A DNA stretch of 64,000 nt from NCBI RefSeq assembly GCF_031127815.1, contig NZ_JARXHY010000011.1, positions 142,137-206,136 of the forward strand. The letters run 5' to 3'. Below are positions 25,413 through 34,638 of the stretch, piece after piece. A model generated the notes under the pieces. The model did not search any database. It was not told the origin of the DNA and saw only the letters and a list, made by a program, of their open reading frames with translations. Source of the stretch: Pelagicoccus sp. SDUM812003. GTDB lineage: Bacteria > Verrucomicrobiota > Verrucomicrobiia > Opitutales > Opitutaceae. Position numbers and translations under genes: made by a program. Every line of letters begins with the position of its first letter. Position 1 is the first letter of the stretch.

Positions 25413-28400
25413 TCAGCTTTGGCGAGTATAGAGGTAGCTTTTGAGAATTTCGGAGAGAGCGTCGACGGTCACCGGTTTGCTCAGGTAGGCGTCAAAGCCG
25501 TGGCCCATGATCTCGGCCCGTTCCGTCGTCGTCGCATAGGCGGTGCAGGCCACGATCGGCAGGTCGGGAAAATCGGCCTTCAAGGTCTGCGTCGCTAGTC
25601 GCCCATCCAGTTCCGGCATGCGGATGTCCATGAGGACTAGGGCGATCTCGTCGGGACGCTGGCGGCAGATATCGATCGCTTCCTGGCCGTTGTTGGCTCG
25701 AATGAGGTTGATGGGTTCCTGCTTGAGAAGCCTGGACATCACCAAGTAGTTGGAATCCTCGTCCTCGGCGATGACGACGGAGGAGCGAGGCGCATCGTCC
25801 GAGCGGGTCGGACGTTTGGCCGCAGGCTGGGCGGTGTCGGCGGACGAGGTTGCGGCTTTGTCTGACGAGTCAGGCGAAGCGTCGATCCAGGGGATGTGAA
25901 AGGTGAAGCGAGTGCCGACGCCGGAGGTGGACTCGGCTTCGATGTCTCCGCCCAGCAGCTGAACGAGGTTTTTGGTGATGGAGAGGCCGAGACCCGTGCC
26001 TCGGTAGAGCTGCTGCTTTTCGTCCTCGAGCTTGCGGAAGCGGTCCCAGATGACGGAGAGGTTCTCCACGTCGATGCCGATACCGGTGTCTTCCACCACG
26101 AAGTCGATGCGTTTCGCGTCCCTGTCGATCTGATAGTCCAGCGAAACATGGCCTTCGTCGGTGAACTTCAGGGCGTTTCCGATCAGATTGATTAGGATCT
26201 GCCGCAGGCGCACCGGGTCGGAAACGATGGAGCATGGTCCGTCCAGCTGGTTGGGAGCCACCTTGAACTGGAACGTTTCGAGGTTCTTCTTCTGTAGTTG
26301 AGCGTCGAATACGGTAGAGATTTCCTTGACCAGCTCGTGGAGGTCGAAGGGTTGCTTGTCGATCTTCATCTCGCCCGCTTCGATGCGGGAGATGTCCAGT
26401 ATGTCGTCGATCAGGCTGAGCAGCGAGGAGCAGTTGCTCTTGATGAGCTTGGAGTATTCCTTTCGCTCCTCTTCGGTGACCGGCGTGTCGCAGATCACGG
26501 TGGAGAAGCCGATGATGGCGTTCATCGGGGTGCGTATCTCATGCGACATGTTCGCGAGGAAGGAGGACTTCAACCGGTCCGATTCTTCCGCGCGTCGCTT
26601 TTGCTCCTCTAGGGCGGCGGTGCGTTGCTGCACCATTTCCTCCAGATTGTCCCGGTGCGCTTCCAGTTCCAGATTCTGGGTTTTGATCTTCTCGCTCTGA
26701 TCCATGAGCGTCTGATTGGCGTCGCGCAGTTCGGAGGTGCTTTGCTTGACGAGCGCCTCCAGTCGGTTGCGCTGCCAGCGTTGACGCTTGGTGAGGAAGA
26801 GGTAGACGCCAGCGAGCGTGAGCAAGGAGGCGAAAGTGGCGAAGACGACGAAGGCTGCGGTCTGCCAGAAGGGGGGGCGGATGGTGACGCTAAAGATTGC
26901 CGGCTGCTCGTTCCACTCCCCTGAGGGAAGGCGTCCTCGGGCGATGAATCGGTAGTTGCCTGGGTGAAGCGAGGTGTAGGAAGCGTAGTTGCGTCGTCCG
27001 CTGTAGATCCAGTCCGGATCGAGGCCTTCGAGCTTGTAGCTGAACTCGTTTTGGCCGGGAAGGCTATAGTCGGTGAGGGCGAAGGAGAATCCCAGGTAGT
27101 TCTGGTTGTGGCTGAGTTCGATGCCGTTCTGGTCGAGCTTGCTTTGGGAGATGTTTTGTCCAAGCACGCTGATCGACGAGAAGACGATGTCGGCGCTGTG
27201 CATCGTTTTTTTGATGGCTTCTGGTCTGAACTTGTTGAAGCCGCCGTCGCCGCCGACGTAGAAGCTGCCATCGGCGCCGATGCAAAAGGCGTTTGGCTCG
27301 AAGATGTTTCCCTGCAGCCCGTACGCTTCGGTGAAGGAGACGGATTCGCCTGTATTTGGAGTCAGAATACAGATCCCGGAATCGGTGGTGAGCCAGAGCC
27401 GGCTAAGCCTGTCTTCGCGTATGCCGAAGACGGTGCTGGAGGGCAAGCCGTTGTTTTCGTCGAAGGTCTGAATCGATCCGCGCTCGAGATCGAGCAGGTT
27501 CAGGCCTTTGAGACGGGTGCCGACCCAGATGCGGCCGCGCACGTCTTCGTAGACGCTGCGCACCATGTTTCCACTGAGGGGAAGGGCGTCTGGCGAGCCT
27601 GCGGCGTAGTGGGTGAGGGTTTCGCTTTTCGGGTCGAAACGGTACAGGCCGTTGTGGTGGGTGCCGATGTAGATGTTGTTCGCCGAATCGAGGAACAGGG
27701 TTTTGATTTCGATGGTGGACTCGGTGGAGAGGTCGATTCCGTCGATGATGGGGAAGGCCTGGAAGCGTTTCGTTTGCTTGTCGAAGATCTGCAGGCCGAA
27801 GTGGGTGCCGATGTAGAGCTGGCGCTCGTCGACGTCGAGCAGATCTCGAATGATGTAGGTTTCGAAGTTCTCGAAGCTGCCTGTTCGCTTGTCGAAGCGC
27901 GAAAGGCCTTTTTCCGTGCCAAGCCAAAGCACGCCGTCCTCTCCCTCCGCGATCGCTTCCACGCGGTTGTCGAAGATGGGGTTGGGATCATCGCTTTCCT
28001 GGTAGTGGGCTTCGAGGAATGTCTCGTCTCGAGGGTCGAAAGCGTTGATGCCGCCTCGTTTGGTGCCGATCCAAATGATGCCTTCCTGGTCGGAAACGAT
28101 GGAGAGCACATGGCTGCCTCGCAGTCCGCTCTCGCTGTGCACACCGCCGGAGAATCGAGTGAAGGTCTCGACGTCGCTGTTGTAGATTTGGATACCGGCG
28201 AACTTGGTGCCGATCCAGATCAGGCCGTTTCGATCCTCGAAGAGCGAGCGGATGCTGCTGCTTTTCAGCCCTTCCACGTTGAAGGGATCGGGTCGGTAGG
28301 TCTTTATTTTTCTCGTATTGGAATCGATGATACGAATCCCGTCGGAGAAGGTGGCGACCCAGATGTTGCCGCGTCGATCGACTAGGATGGAGTTGACGTT

Positions 28401-29216
28401 GGTTTCCTCGGGGTCCTGTCCTTCTTCCACCAGATGCACCGCCTCGTAGCGTCCGGTCTGAGGATCGTAATGGGATAGGCCGGTATTGTGTCCGAACCAC
28501 AGCGAGCCGTGCCCGTCCTCCTGGATGTCGAAGAACTCCAGCGTCATGTGGTTGAGCTCGGTGAAGTCGATTTCCGGAGGCGGTTCGAATTGCTCGGTGG
28601 CTTTGTTGTAGCGGAAGATGCCCGACCGGGTGGCGACCCAGATGCGATCGTGGGAGTCTCGAAAAAGGGCGTTGCACAAGGCGGACGAGTCTGTGGGCCG
28701 ACCTTGGAAGGGGATGCTCGGCTCCACTTCGTAGCTTGCGAGGTCGATTCTCGAGACGCCTCTCTCCGTGGCCACCCAGAGGTGTTTGCGCTCGTCCTCC
28801 AGGATGTCGAAAACGATGCTACCGATCAGACCCTGCTGGCCCCCGATCCGGTCGAAGCTGCTGCGCGAACTGTCCAACCGGTCCAGTCCGTTCTGGGTGC
28901 CTACCCAGATGCTCCCAGCGCTGTCTTGGAACAGCACGTTGACATAGTCGCTGGAAAGGGAGGCCGGGTCGTCAGGCTCGTTTTGGAAGACCTTGAATTC
29001 GTTTCCGTTGTATTTGGAGAGTCCACCGCCTTCCAAGCCGATCCAAATGACCCCCCGATTGTCCTGGGTGATGGTCTTGACCGTGTTGCCAGGAAGACCG
29101 AGATCGCTCGAAAGGTGCTTTAGCGTAAGCTTTTCTTGGAAGCAGTGACCGAGCGGGGGGAAAAGGGAGGCGAGAAAGGTCGCCAAGAGGAATGCGCTCG
29201 AAGGTTTCCAGTTCAT
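25413..29216 (-). CDS. Propeller-type hybrid sensor histidine kinase ending in a receiver domain
   Basis: The 1267-residue protein starts at ATG 29216 with a signal peptide (AFLLATFLASLFPPLGHC). Periplasmic two-component propeller repeats (residues 35-680) recur as IWIGTKxGGIN-like or GLSRFD-like strands, typical of Reg_prop. A Y_Y_Y domain follows, then one membrane helix at about 785-808 and a coiled coil. The cytosolic part has the phosphoacceptor His892 in SHEIRTPMN, then the ATPase N, G1 and G2 boxes, and a receiver domain with Asp1197. This matches HTCS sensors of Bacteroidota but lacks their AraC-type DNA-binding end. Polysaccharide sensing is inferred from GH27 beside it. Confidence 0.9.
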   Translation of the reverse strand: MNWKPSSAFLLATFLASLFPPLGHCFQEKLTLKHLSSDLGLPGNTVKTITQDNRGVIWIGLEGGGLSKYNGNEFKVFQNEPDDPASLSSDYVNVLFQDSAGSIWVGTQNGLDRLDSSRSSFDRIGGQQGLIGSIVFDILEDERKHLWVATERGVSRIDLASYEVEPSIPFQGRPTDSSALCNALFRDSHDRIWVATRSGIFRYNKATEQFEPPPEIDFTELNHMTLEFFDIQEDGHGSLWFGHNTGLSHYDPQTGRYEAVHLVEEGQDPEETNVNSILVDRRGNIWVATFSDGIRIIDSNTRKIKTYRPDPFNVEGLKSSSIRSLFEDRNGLIWIGTKFAGIQIYNSDVETFTRFSGGVHSESGLRGSHVLSIVSDQEGIIWIGTKRGGINAFDPRDETFLEAHYQESDDPNPIFDNRVEAIAEGEDGVLWLGTEKGLSRFDKRTGSFENFETYIIRDLLDVDERQLYIGTHFGLQIFDKQTKRFQAFPIIDGIDLSTESTIEIKTLFLDSANNIYIGTHHNGLYRFDPKSETLTHYAAGSPDALPLSGNMVRSVYEDVRGRIWVGTRLKGLNLLDLERGSIQTFDENNGLPSSTVFGIREDRLSRLWLTTDSGICILTPNTGESVSFTEAYGLQGNIFEPNAFCIGADGSFYVGGDGGFNKFRPEAIKKTMHSADIVFSSISVLGQNISQSKLDQNGIELSHNQNYLGFSFALTDYSLPGQNEFSYKLEGLDPDWIYSGRRNYASYTSLHPGNYRFIARGRLPSGEWNEQPAIFSVTIRPPFWQTAAFVVFATFASLLTLAGVYLFLTKRQRWQRNRLEALVKQSTSELRDANQTLMDQSEKIKTQNLELEAHRDNLEEMVQQRTAALEEQKRRAEESDRLKSSFLANMSHEIRTPMNAIIGFSTVICDTPVTEEERKEYSKLIKSNCSSLLSLIDDILDISRIEAGEMKIDKQPFDLHELVKEISTVFDAQLQKKNLETFQFKVAPNQLDGPCSIVSDPVRLRQILINLIGNALKFTDEGHVSLDYQIDRDAKRIDFVVEDTGIGIDVENLSVIWDRFRKLEDEKQQLYRGTGLGLSITKNLVQLLGGDIEAESTSGVGTRFTFHIPWIDASPDSSDKAATSSADTAQPAAKRPTRSDDAPRSSVVIAEDEDSNYLVMSRLLKQEPINLIRANNGQEAIDICRQRPDEIALVLMDIRMPELDGRLATQTLKADFPDLPIVACTAYATTTERAEIMGHGFDAYLSKPVTVDALSEILKSYLYTRQS

Positions 29217-29470
29217 GCAATTACGACTTATCGGCTTCTGGGGTGGGAAACTGTCAGGGAAAGGGGATGTATTTCCTCGGTTAGCGGCCAAGCATCGATC
29301 GGTCCCCTCGATTTCGGGTGAACACGTAGGCGCCGCGTATTCGGAAGTGTCTCACGTTTCGCCGTTTGTGCAATATGAGAATTCGTTTTCGCAGGTTTTC
29401 GTAAAAACGACAAGATCGCAGGAATCTGCGAGATTCGACGCCTGTTCGCGGGGCGAGATAGCTCGCCTCG

Positions 29471-30163
29471 CTAGACGGAGGCGATGTGCAAGGCCACGCT
29501 GCCAAAGGTCATGGGGATGGCTGCGACCGTGCGATAGCCGGCCTTTTCCAATTCGTCGCAGACGCCTTGCCGATCGGGGAAGGCTTCGATGGAGTCGCTC
29601 AGGTATTGGTACGCGGGCACGTCACCGGTGAGCAGACCGGCGATGTTTGGCAGCAGCGTTTTCAGATAGAAATAGTAGAAGGGGCGGACCAGCGGGTGGG
29701 GCTGGGAGAACTCCAGGATGAAAAGGTGACCGCCTGGACGCAGGATGCGTTTCATCTCCAGCAGTCCCGCGTGGCGATCGGCCAGATTTCGATAGCCGAA
29801 GGCGATGGTGATGGCGTCGGTGGAGGCGTCCGCCAGTGGCAGTTTCAAGATGTCGCCCACCTCGAAGCCCATGTTCCGGAACCCTGCTTTGGCCTGCTTG
29901 CGTCGAGCTTCGTCCAGCATGGGCTCGCAGAAATCCAATCCTTCCACGCGAACCGATTCGGGGAACTCCTTGCGCAGCTCGAAGGCCACGTCTCCGCTGC
30001 CGGTGGCCAGGTCGGTGACGTGTTTCGGGTTGCGTATCCAAACTTCGTCTACAAGCCGATCGCGCCAAAGCGTGTCGATGCCGAAGCTCAGGGCGCGATT
30101 TGCGAGGTCGTACTTGGCCGCGATGCGGCTGAACATGGAGTTGACTTTGTCTGGATCTGGCAC
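29471..30163 (-). CDS. ubiE: Demethylmenaquinone/ubiquinone methyltransferase UbiE/MenG
   Basis: The enzyme adds the last methyl group in menaquinone (or a ring methyl in ubiquinone) synthesis. The 230-residue protein has SAM motif I as DLATGSGDVAFE and the family patterns NSMFSRIAAKYDLANR at the start, GYRNLADRHAGL and RILRPGGHLFILEFSQP. The predicted start is GTG 30163; the frame has no better ATG before the conserved block. It is downstream of the ClpX-like gene with a 63-bp gap. A menaquinone role is likely; ubiquinone cannot be excluded. Confidence 0.93.
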   Translation of the reverse strand: MPDPDKVNSMFSRIAAKYDLANRALSFGIDTLWRDRLVDEVWIRNPKHVTDLATGSGDVAFELRKEFPESVRVEGLDFCEPMLDEARRKQAKAGFRNMGFEVGDILKLPLADASTDAITIAFGYRNLADRHAGLLEMKRILRPGGHLFILEFSQPHPLVRPFYYFYLKTLLPNIAGLLTGDVPAYQYLSDSIEAFPDRQGVCDELEKAGYRTVAAIPMTFGSVALHIASV

Positions 30164-30226
30164 GGTCGGTTGTCGCTGTGTATCCGCCCACGAATTGCGC
30201 GAATGGGCGCGAATGCGAGACTAGAA

Positions 30227-31837
30227 TCAAGAATCCGGAGTTCGGTTGTAGCTGGCTACCACCCAGGCGGAAAGGGCCTTTTCCGCGTCGGCGATCACTT
30301 CGGCGTCGATGGTGAAGGTGGTTTGGCCGGTGTTGCGGCTGATCAGGGTGAGACCGTGGTTGAAGTCGTGAAACTTGCGCTCGCAAAGGGCCCGGATGGT
30401 CTTGTCCTTTTCGAGACTCTCCTCGACCAGGGCGGTGACGGCCTCATCGGTAAACTCCAGGGTGAAGCCGTACTGCTCGCTGAAACGCTGGCAGAAGGCG
30501 TCGATCTCCGCCCTCAAGACCTCGTGCTGATCGGAAAGGTTTTCGCGCAGCAGGACTTTGAGTTCCGCCTCCGGATTTTCGATGGTGGAGCGTCCCACGC
30601 TGAGGGTTTTGATGCTGGTGGAGGGCAGCTCGAACTTGAAGCTGCGGAAGACGCGTTCCAGCACGGTCATGAGTCCGCGGGCTCCGGTTTTTTCCTTGTA
30701 GGCCCGTTCGGCGACTTCCTCCATGGCCTCGCGGGCCATCTCCAGCGTGATGCCGTAGCCTTCGAAATCGGAAATGTACTGCCGCAGCACGCTGCCTTCG
30801 GAGCTGCTCATGATTTCCAGAAGGTCCTTCGGCTTGAGCGGCTGGCAAGCGACGCGAACGGGCAGGCGGCCGATGAATTCCGGCTCGAAGCCGTAGTCGA
30901 TGAAGTCGCGCGTCTCCACCTCGTTGAGGAAGGTGTCTTGCTCCTCCTGGTCCGCGGCAGGCTGCGAGCCGAAGCCCATCGAGGTGTTGCGAAGGCGTTT
31001 TTCGATGGACTTGTCCATCTGGTCGAAGGCGCCGCTGACGATGAAGAGAATGTGTTTGGTGGAGAGGCTGCGCTTGCGCGGTTTGCCGCCGCGCTGCATC
31101 TCCATCATGGCCTGCATCTGACCCATCATGTCGGTCTGGCTCTGCAGAGCGACTTCGGTGTCCTCCATCAGCTTGAGCAGATTGATCTGCACGCCGCGGC
31201 CGGAAACGTCGCGCCCGCCGCTCTCCATCTTGTTGGCTATCTTATCGATCTCATCAATATATATAATGCCGTACTGGGCGAGATCGGTGTCGCCATTGGC
31301 GTTTTTCACCAGATCGCGCACCAAATCCTCCACATCGCCGCCCACGTAGCCGGTTTCGGAGAACTTGGTGGCGTCCGCCTTGACGAACGGCACGCCGATC
31401 AGCTTTGCCACGTTGCGCATCAGGTAGGTTTTGCCCACGCCGGTTGGGCCGAGCAGGATGATGTTTTGCTTGGCGTAGTCCTGTTCCAGCAGTTCCGGAC
31501 GTTCGATGCAGCGTCGCACGTGGTTGTAGTGGTCGCAGATGGAAACGGAGATGACCTTCTTCGCCTCGTTCTGCTGGATGACGAAGCGGTCGAGATAGTC
31601 GCGGATCTCCCGGGGTTTGAGGTTGAATTCCTGAATGCGTTTGAGGGCTTCGGCCCGCTCTTGATCTTCCTCCTCCTGCTTGGGGGAGGTGGGGCCGCTG
31701 GAACCGGGACTGGCCACGCCGCTCGCTCCCCCCATGGGGCCGCCGAAGGGCATGAAAGCCTTTCCCTGCTTGAAGAGATCCTGCAGATTTTTCTGCAGCT
31801 CTTCCATCGGATCTTTCGGTTCGTCGTCTTTGCTCAT
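30227..31837 (-). CDS. ClpX-like AAA+ ATPase without zinc domain and with duplicated C-terminal domain
   Basis: The 536-residue protein has a ClpX-type AAA+ core: Walker A GPTGVGKT at 130-137, Walker B IIYIDEID at 191-198, and sensor 2 in GARGL at 385-389. The core block [12 protein letters not shown] is close to ClpX. The N-terminal C4 zinc domain of ClpX is absent; residues 1-60 are a charged, Gly/Pro-rich tail instead. The ClpP-docking IGF loop appears as MGFG at 287-290. After the usual end, residues 456-510 repeat the small C-terminal subdomain. Start ATG 31837. It could be an unfoldase with another partner; no clpP is nearby. Confidence 0.88.
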   Translation of the reverse strand: MSKDDEPKDPMEELQKNLQDLFKQGKAFMPFGGPMGGASGVASPGSSGPTSPKQEEEDQERAEALKRIQEFNLKPREIRDYLDRFVIQQNEAKKVISVSICDHYNHVRRCIERPELLEQDYAKQNIILLGPTGVGKTYLMRNVAKLIGVPFVKADATKFSETGYVGGDVEDLVRDLVKNANGDTDLAQYGIIYIDEIDKIANKMESGGRDVSGRGVQINLLKLMEDTEVALQSQTDMMGQMQAMMEMQRGGKPRKRSLSTKHILFIVSGAFDQMDKSIEKRLRNTSMGFGSQPAADQEEQDTFLNEVETRDFIDYGFEPEFIGRLPVRVACQPLKPKDLLEIMSSSEGSVLRQYISDFEGYGITLEMAREAMEEVAERAYKEKTGARGLMTVLERVFRSFKFELPSTSIKTLSVGRSTIENPEAELKVLLRENLSDQHEVLRAEIDAFCQRFSEQYGFTLEFTDEAVTALVEESLEKDKTIRALCERKFHDFNHGLTLISRNTGQTTFTIDAEVIADAEKALSAWVVASYNRTPDS

Positions 31838-31935
31838 TGTTGGCGGATATTTGATGGCTTTGAGGTTGACGCAACCCAAAGCGTGGAAGTAGTTTACCCT
31901 CAACTATGTAACGAGTTTCCAACTCCAACGCCGCC

Positions 31936-32250
31936 ATGTCTAACAACCTTACCAAACGCGATATCGTTCTTCGAATCTTCGAAAAGACGAAGGACATCCC
32001 CCAGAGCAAGATCCAAGACACCGTCCAGATGACCTTGGACATTATTTTGGACGCTCTCGCGGAGGGCCGTAATGTGGAGCTGCGAAACTTCGGAGTTTTC
32101 GAGGTGCAGAAGCGCAAAGCTCGCGTGGGCCGCAATCCGAATCGTCCTGAGACCGATGTGGTCATCCCGACGCGCGCCGTGGTCAAATTCAAGGCGGGCA
32201 AGGTGCTCAAGGCGAAGATCAAGGATATCGACCTGGAGAAGCTCGACTAG
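31936..32250 (+). CDS. HU/IHF-family DNA-binding protein
   Basis: The 104-residue protein matches the HU/IHF fold: the N-terminal helices are LTKRDIVLRIFEKTKDIPQS, then NVELRNFGVFEV and the DNA-clamping arm RVGRNPNRPETDVVIPTR with the conserved Pro. The C-terminal KAGKVLKAKI ends the fold and a short acidic tail follows. HU or IHF cannot be told apart by eye. The gene is divergent from the ClpX-like gene and ends at a terminator before hisS. Confidence 0.93.
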   Translation: MSNNLTKRDIVLRIFEKTKDIPQSKIQDTVQMTLDIILDALAEGRNVELRNFGVFEVQKRKARVGRNPNRPETDVVIPTRAVVKFKAGKVLKAKIKDIDLEKLD

Positions 32251-32274
32251 GAGCTGAGACCTTGACCTTTTCCT

Positions 32275-32299
32275 AAGGCGGCGTATGCCGCCTTTTTTT
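32275..32299 (+). terminator. Rho-independent terminator after HU/IHF gene
   Basis: AAGGCGGC (32275-32282) pairs with GCCGCCTT (32287-32294) around a GTAT loop. A run of seven Ts (32293-32299) closes the site, and the hisS start follows 14 bp later. Confidence 0.9.
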
Positions 32300-32312
32300 A
32301 TATCTACACGAG

Positions 32313-33635
32313 ATGGCCACTTTTAGCTCACTGCCCGGTTTTCGCGAATTCTACCCTGAGGACTACGCTCAGCGTAAGCACATCTTCCAGATCTGGAGGC
32401 AGGTGGCGCGTCGTTTCAACTTCGCCGAATACGATGGCCCGGTGCTGGAGTCGCTGGAGCTGTTCACCACCAAGTCCGGTCCGGAGATCGAGAGCCAGCT
32501 CTTCTGTTTCGAGGACAAGGGCGGCCGCCAGGTCTCCCTGCGCCCCGAGCTGACGCCCTCGCTGGCTCGCATGGTGGCGGCGCGGGCCAACGGTCTGAAG
32601 CGACCGATCAAATGGTTCAGCATCGGCGACAACTTCCGTTACGAGCGCATGCAGAAGGGGCGGTTGCGCTGCTTCACCCAGCTCAACGTGGACATTCTTG
32701 GCGAAGCGGGCCCGTCTGCGGAAGTGGAGCTGATCGCCTTGATGATCTTCTCGTTGACCGGTTTTGGCCTGAATGAAGAGGACTTTTACGTGCGCCTGAG
32801 CGATCGCGATCTTTGGATGCTTTATTTGCGAGCGCTCGGCTACGAAGGCGATGCCATCGCGGCGGTCCTCGGGGTGGTCGACAAATGGGAGCGCATGCCG
32901 GAAGAAAAACTCGTGGCCATGCTGCAGGAGATCGCTGGCGACAAGGCGAACGAGCTGAAGGCGCAGATCGACGCGTTTCTGAAGATCGATTCGGTCGACG
33001 CCATTCGGGAGCGTTTCGCTTCTTTGCAGCTTTCGGAGGAAATCCAAGCGACGCTGGACCAGCGTCTGGCGGATTGGCGTCAGGTGCTCGATGGCTTGGC
33101 GGCCATGGGCTTGGGAGGGTTTGTGAAACTCGACCTGAGCATCGTGCGCGGATTGGCGTACTATACCGGTTTCGTCTTCGAGGCCTTCGACAAGAAGGGG
33201 GAGTTTCGGGCCCTGGCCGGTGGCGGACGCTACGACGCCTTGGTCAGAAAAATGGGTGGTCCGGACATGCCAGCGGTTGGTTTCGGCATGGGCGACGTGG
33301 TGCTTGGCGAGCTGTTGAAAGCTCGCGGCAAGATGCCGGATTTCATCGATGCGATCGATTTTTTCGCGGTGGTCGGAGGCGACGCGGAAATGCAGGCGGC
33401 CCTGGCGGATGTGGCCTTGCTGCGCAGCGCTGGCTACAGCGTGGAGTATCAGCTCAAGCCGCAGGCGTTCGGCAAGCAGTTCAAAGCAGCTGCCAGCGCG
33501 GGTGCCCGTTTCGCCCTGATCTACGGTTCGGAGGAGCTGGAAAAGGGCGTGGTCAAGCTGCGAAATCTGGCGGATCGCTCCGAAACCGACGTGCCGCACG
33601 CCCAGCTGCTCGAGGCGGCTCGGGATCTGATCTAG
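32313..33635 (+). CDS. hisS: Histidyl-tRNA synthetase
   Basis: The 440-residue enzyme joins histidine to its tRNA. Class II features are motif 2 in RYERMQKGRLRCFTQ, the HisA-like motif as VRGLAYYTGFVFE, and motif 3 in MPAVGFGMGDVVLG. A C-terminal anticodon-binding domain starts near DFFAVVGGDAEM, so this is HisS and not the anticodon-domain-less HisZ. In most bacteria the HisA motif reads RGLDYY; here it is RGLAYY, an Asp-to-Ala change at a substrate-binding position. The gene follows a terminator and is co-oriented with the hydrolase and serA. Confidence 0.9.
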   Translation: MATFSSLPGFREFYPEDYAQRKHIFQIWRQVARRFNFAEYDGPVLESLELFTTKSGPEIESQLFCFEDKGGRQVSLRPELTPSLARMVAARANGLKRPIKWFSIGDNFRYERMQKGRLRCFTQLNVDILGEAGPSAEVELIALMIFSLTGFGLNEEDFYVRLSDRDLWMLYLRALGYEGDAIAAVLGVVDKWERMPEEKLVAMLQEIAGDKANELKAQIDAFLKIDSVDAIRERFASLQLSEEIQATLDQRLADWRQVLDGLAAMGLGGFVKLDLSIVRGLAYYTGFVFEAFDKKGEFRALAGGGRYDALVRKMGGPDMPAVGFGMGDVVLGELLKARGKMPDFIDAIDFFAVVGGDAEMQAALADVALLRSAGYSVEYQLKPQAFGKQFKAAASAGARFALIYGSEELEKGVVKLRNLADRSETDVPHAQLLEAARDLI

Positions 33636-33642
33636 GACGCCC

Positions 33643-34464
33643 ATGAGAGAACGCGAGCAACGCAATCCCTTGAACGGCTTGCTCGTGCTGATCGCGGTCA
33701 GCGTGCTGTTTTTCTACCTGTTCGCTCACCAGATCACCAACAAAGCGCTCTTCCAGCCGCGACCGACGAGCTATGAACTTTCCGAGACCGACGACTCGAT
33801 CCGCCTGATCGAAGCCGAAGATGGCACGCAGCTCGCGGTTTTCTGGGCGCCGTCGCCTGGAGCGCGACGCACGGTTTTCTATTTCCACGGAAACGCTGAG
33901 GATCTGGGCGACATCGCTTTCATCCTCAACAACTACCGCCTGCAAGGGGTGAATGTGCTCGCCTACGACTATCGCGACTATGGATTGTCCGAAGGCAAGC
34001 CCAGCGAGAAGCTGACCTACCGAGACGCGGAGACGGTGCTGGATTATGCGGTGAGCGCCTTGGGCGTCGATCCGCAGTCGGTCGTTTTCCACGGCCGGTC
34101 GCTGGGCGGAGGGATAGCGATGGAAATGGCGGTCCGGCGCCCAGCAGCGGGCCTGATTCTAGAATCCACATTTCTGAGCGCCTACCGTATTTACCTGCCG
34201 CTCAAGTGGATGCCGGGAGACAAGTATGTGAACGCCTCCAAGGCGAAGAAGCTCAGCTGTCCCACGCTGATCATTCATGGCCGGGAGGATCAAGTGGTAC
34301 CCTTCGCTCATGGCGAGGAGCTGGCCAGGCTGCTGCCGGACGGACTCGGACGCACGCTTTGGATCGAGGAGGCTGGACACAACGATGTCGCGACCCGAAA
34401 AGGGGCGACGTTTTGGGCGGGAATCAGAGGGTTTCTGATGTCTCTGAACGAGAGTGAAAAATAG
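33643..34464 (+). CDS. Membrane-anchored alpha/beta hydrolase (BEM46-like)
   Basis: The 273-residue protein has one N-terminal membrane helix (LLVLIAVSVLFFYLF). The catalytic features are FYFHGNAEDLG (oxyanion loop), the nucleophile Ser in GRSLGGG, the likely acid Asp in HGREDQVVP and the His in EAGHND. The shape matches BEM46/ABHD13-type hydrolases. Substrate unknown. It is 7 bp after hisS on the same strand, so co-transcription is likely. Confidence 0.82.
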   Translation: MREREQRNPLNGLLVLIAVSVLFFYLFAHQITNKALFQPRPTSYELSETDDSIRLIEAEDGTQLAVFWAPSPGARRTVFYFHGNAEDLGDIAFILNNYRLQGVNVLAYDYRDYGLSEGKPSEKLTYRDAETVLDYAVSALGVDPQSVVFHGRSLGGGIAMEMAVRRPAAGLILESTFLSAYRIYLPLKWMPGDKYVNASKAKKLSCPTLIIHGREDQVVPFAHGEELARLLPDGLGRTLWIEEAGHNDVATRKGATFWAGIRGFLMSLNESEK

Positions 34465-34638
34465 GTAGCGAGCGTCGTCTCGACGGTCAGTTTTCCGACC
34501 GCGAACGCCTGCGCGAGACCGCTGGCGCGCCCTCCCGTATTTGGGAATGACTCGCCTCTGGAAAACGAGTCCGCAAGTACCCCATTCTATATTTGCTTTT
34601 TGGAAGGCATCACTTTTGATGGGCACTCTTTTTTTCCG

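Noticed and set aside
26964..28385. 473-residue plus-strand open frame
   Set aside because: Antisense to the propeller repeats of the sensor kinase. Its repeated pattern is the mirror of those repeats.
26800..29100. Repeated DNA pattern in the sensor kinase, resembling a CRISPR or satellite
   Set aside because: The repeats are diverged coding repeats of propeller blades, not identical spaced units.
29486..32032. 848-residue plus-strand open frame
   Set aside because: It runs antisense to ubiE and the ClpX-like gene, both of which carry clear motifs. Long antisense frames are expected in GC-rich coding sequence.
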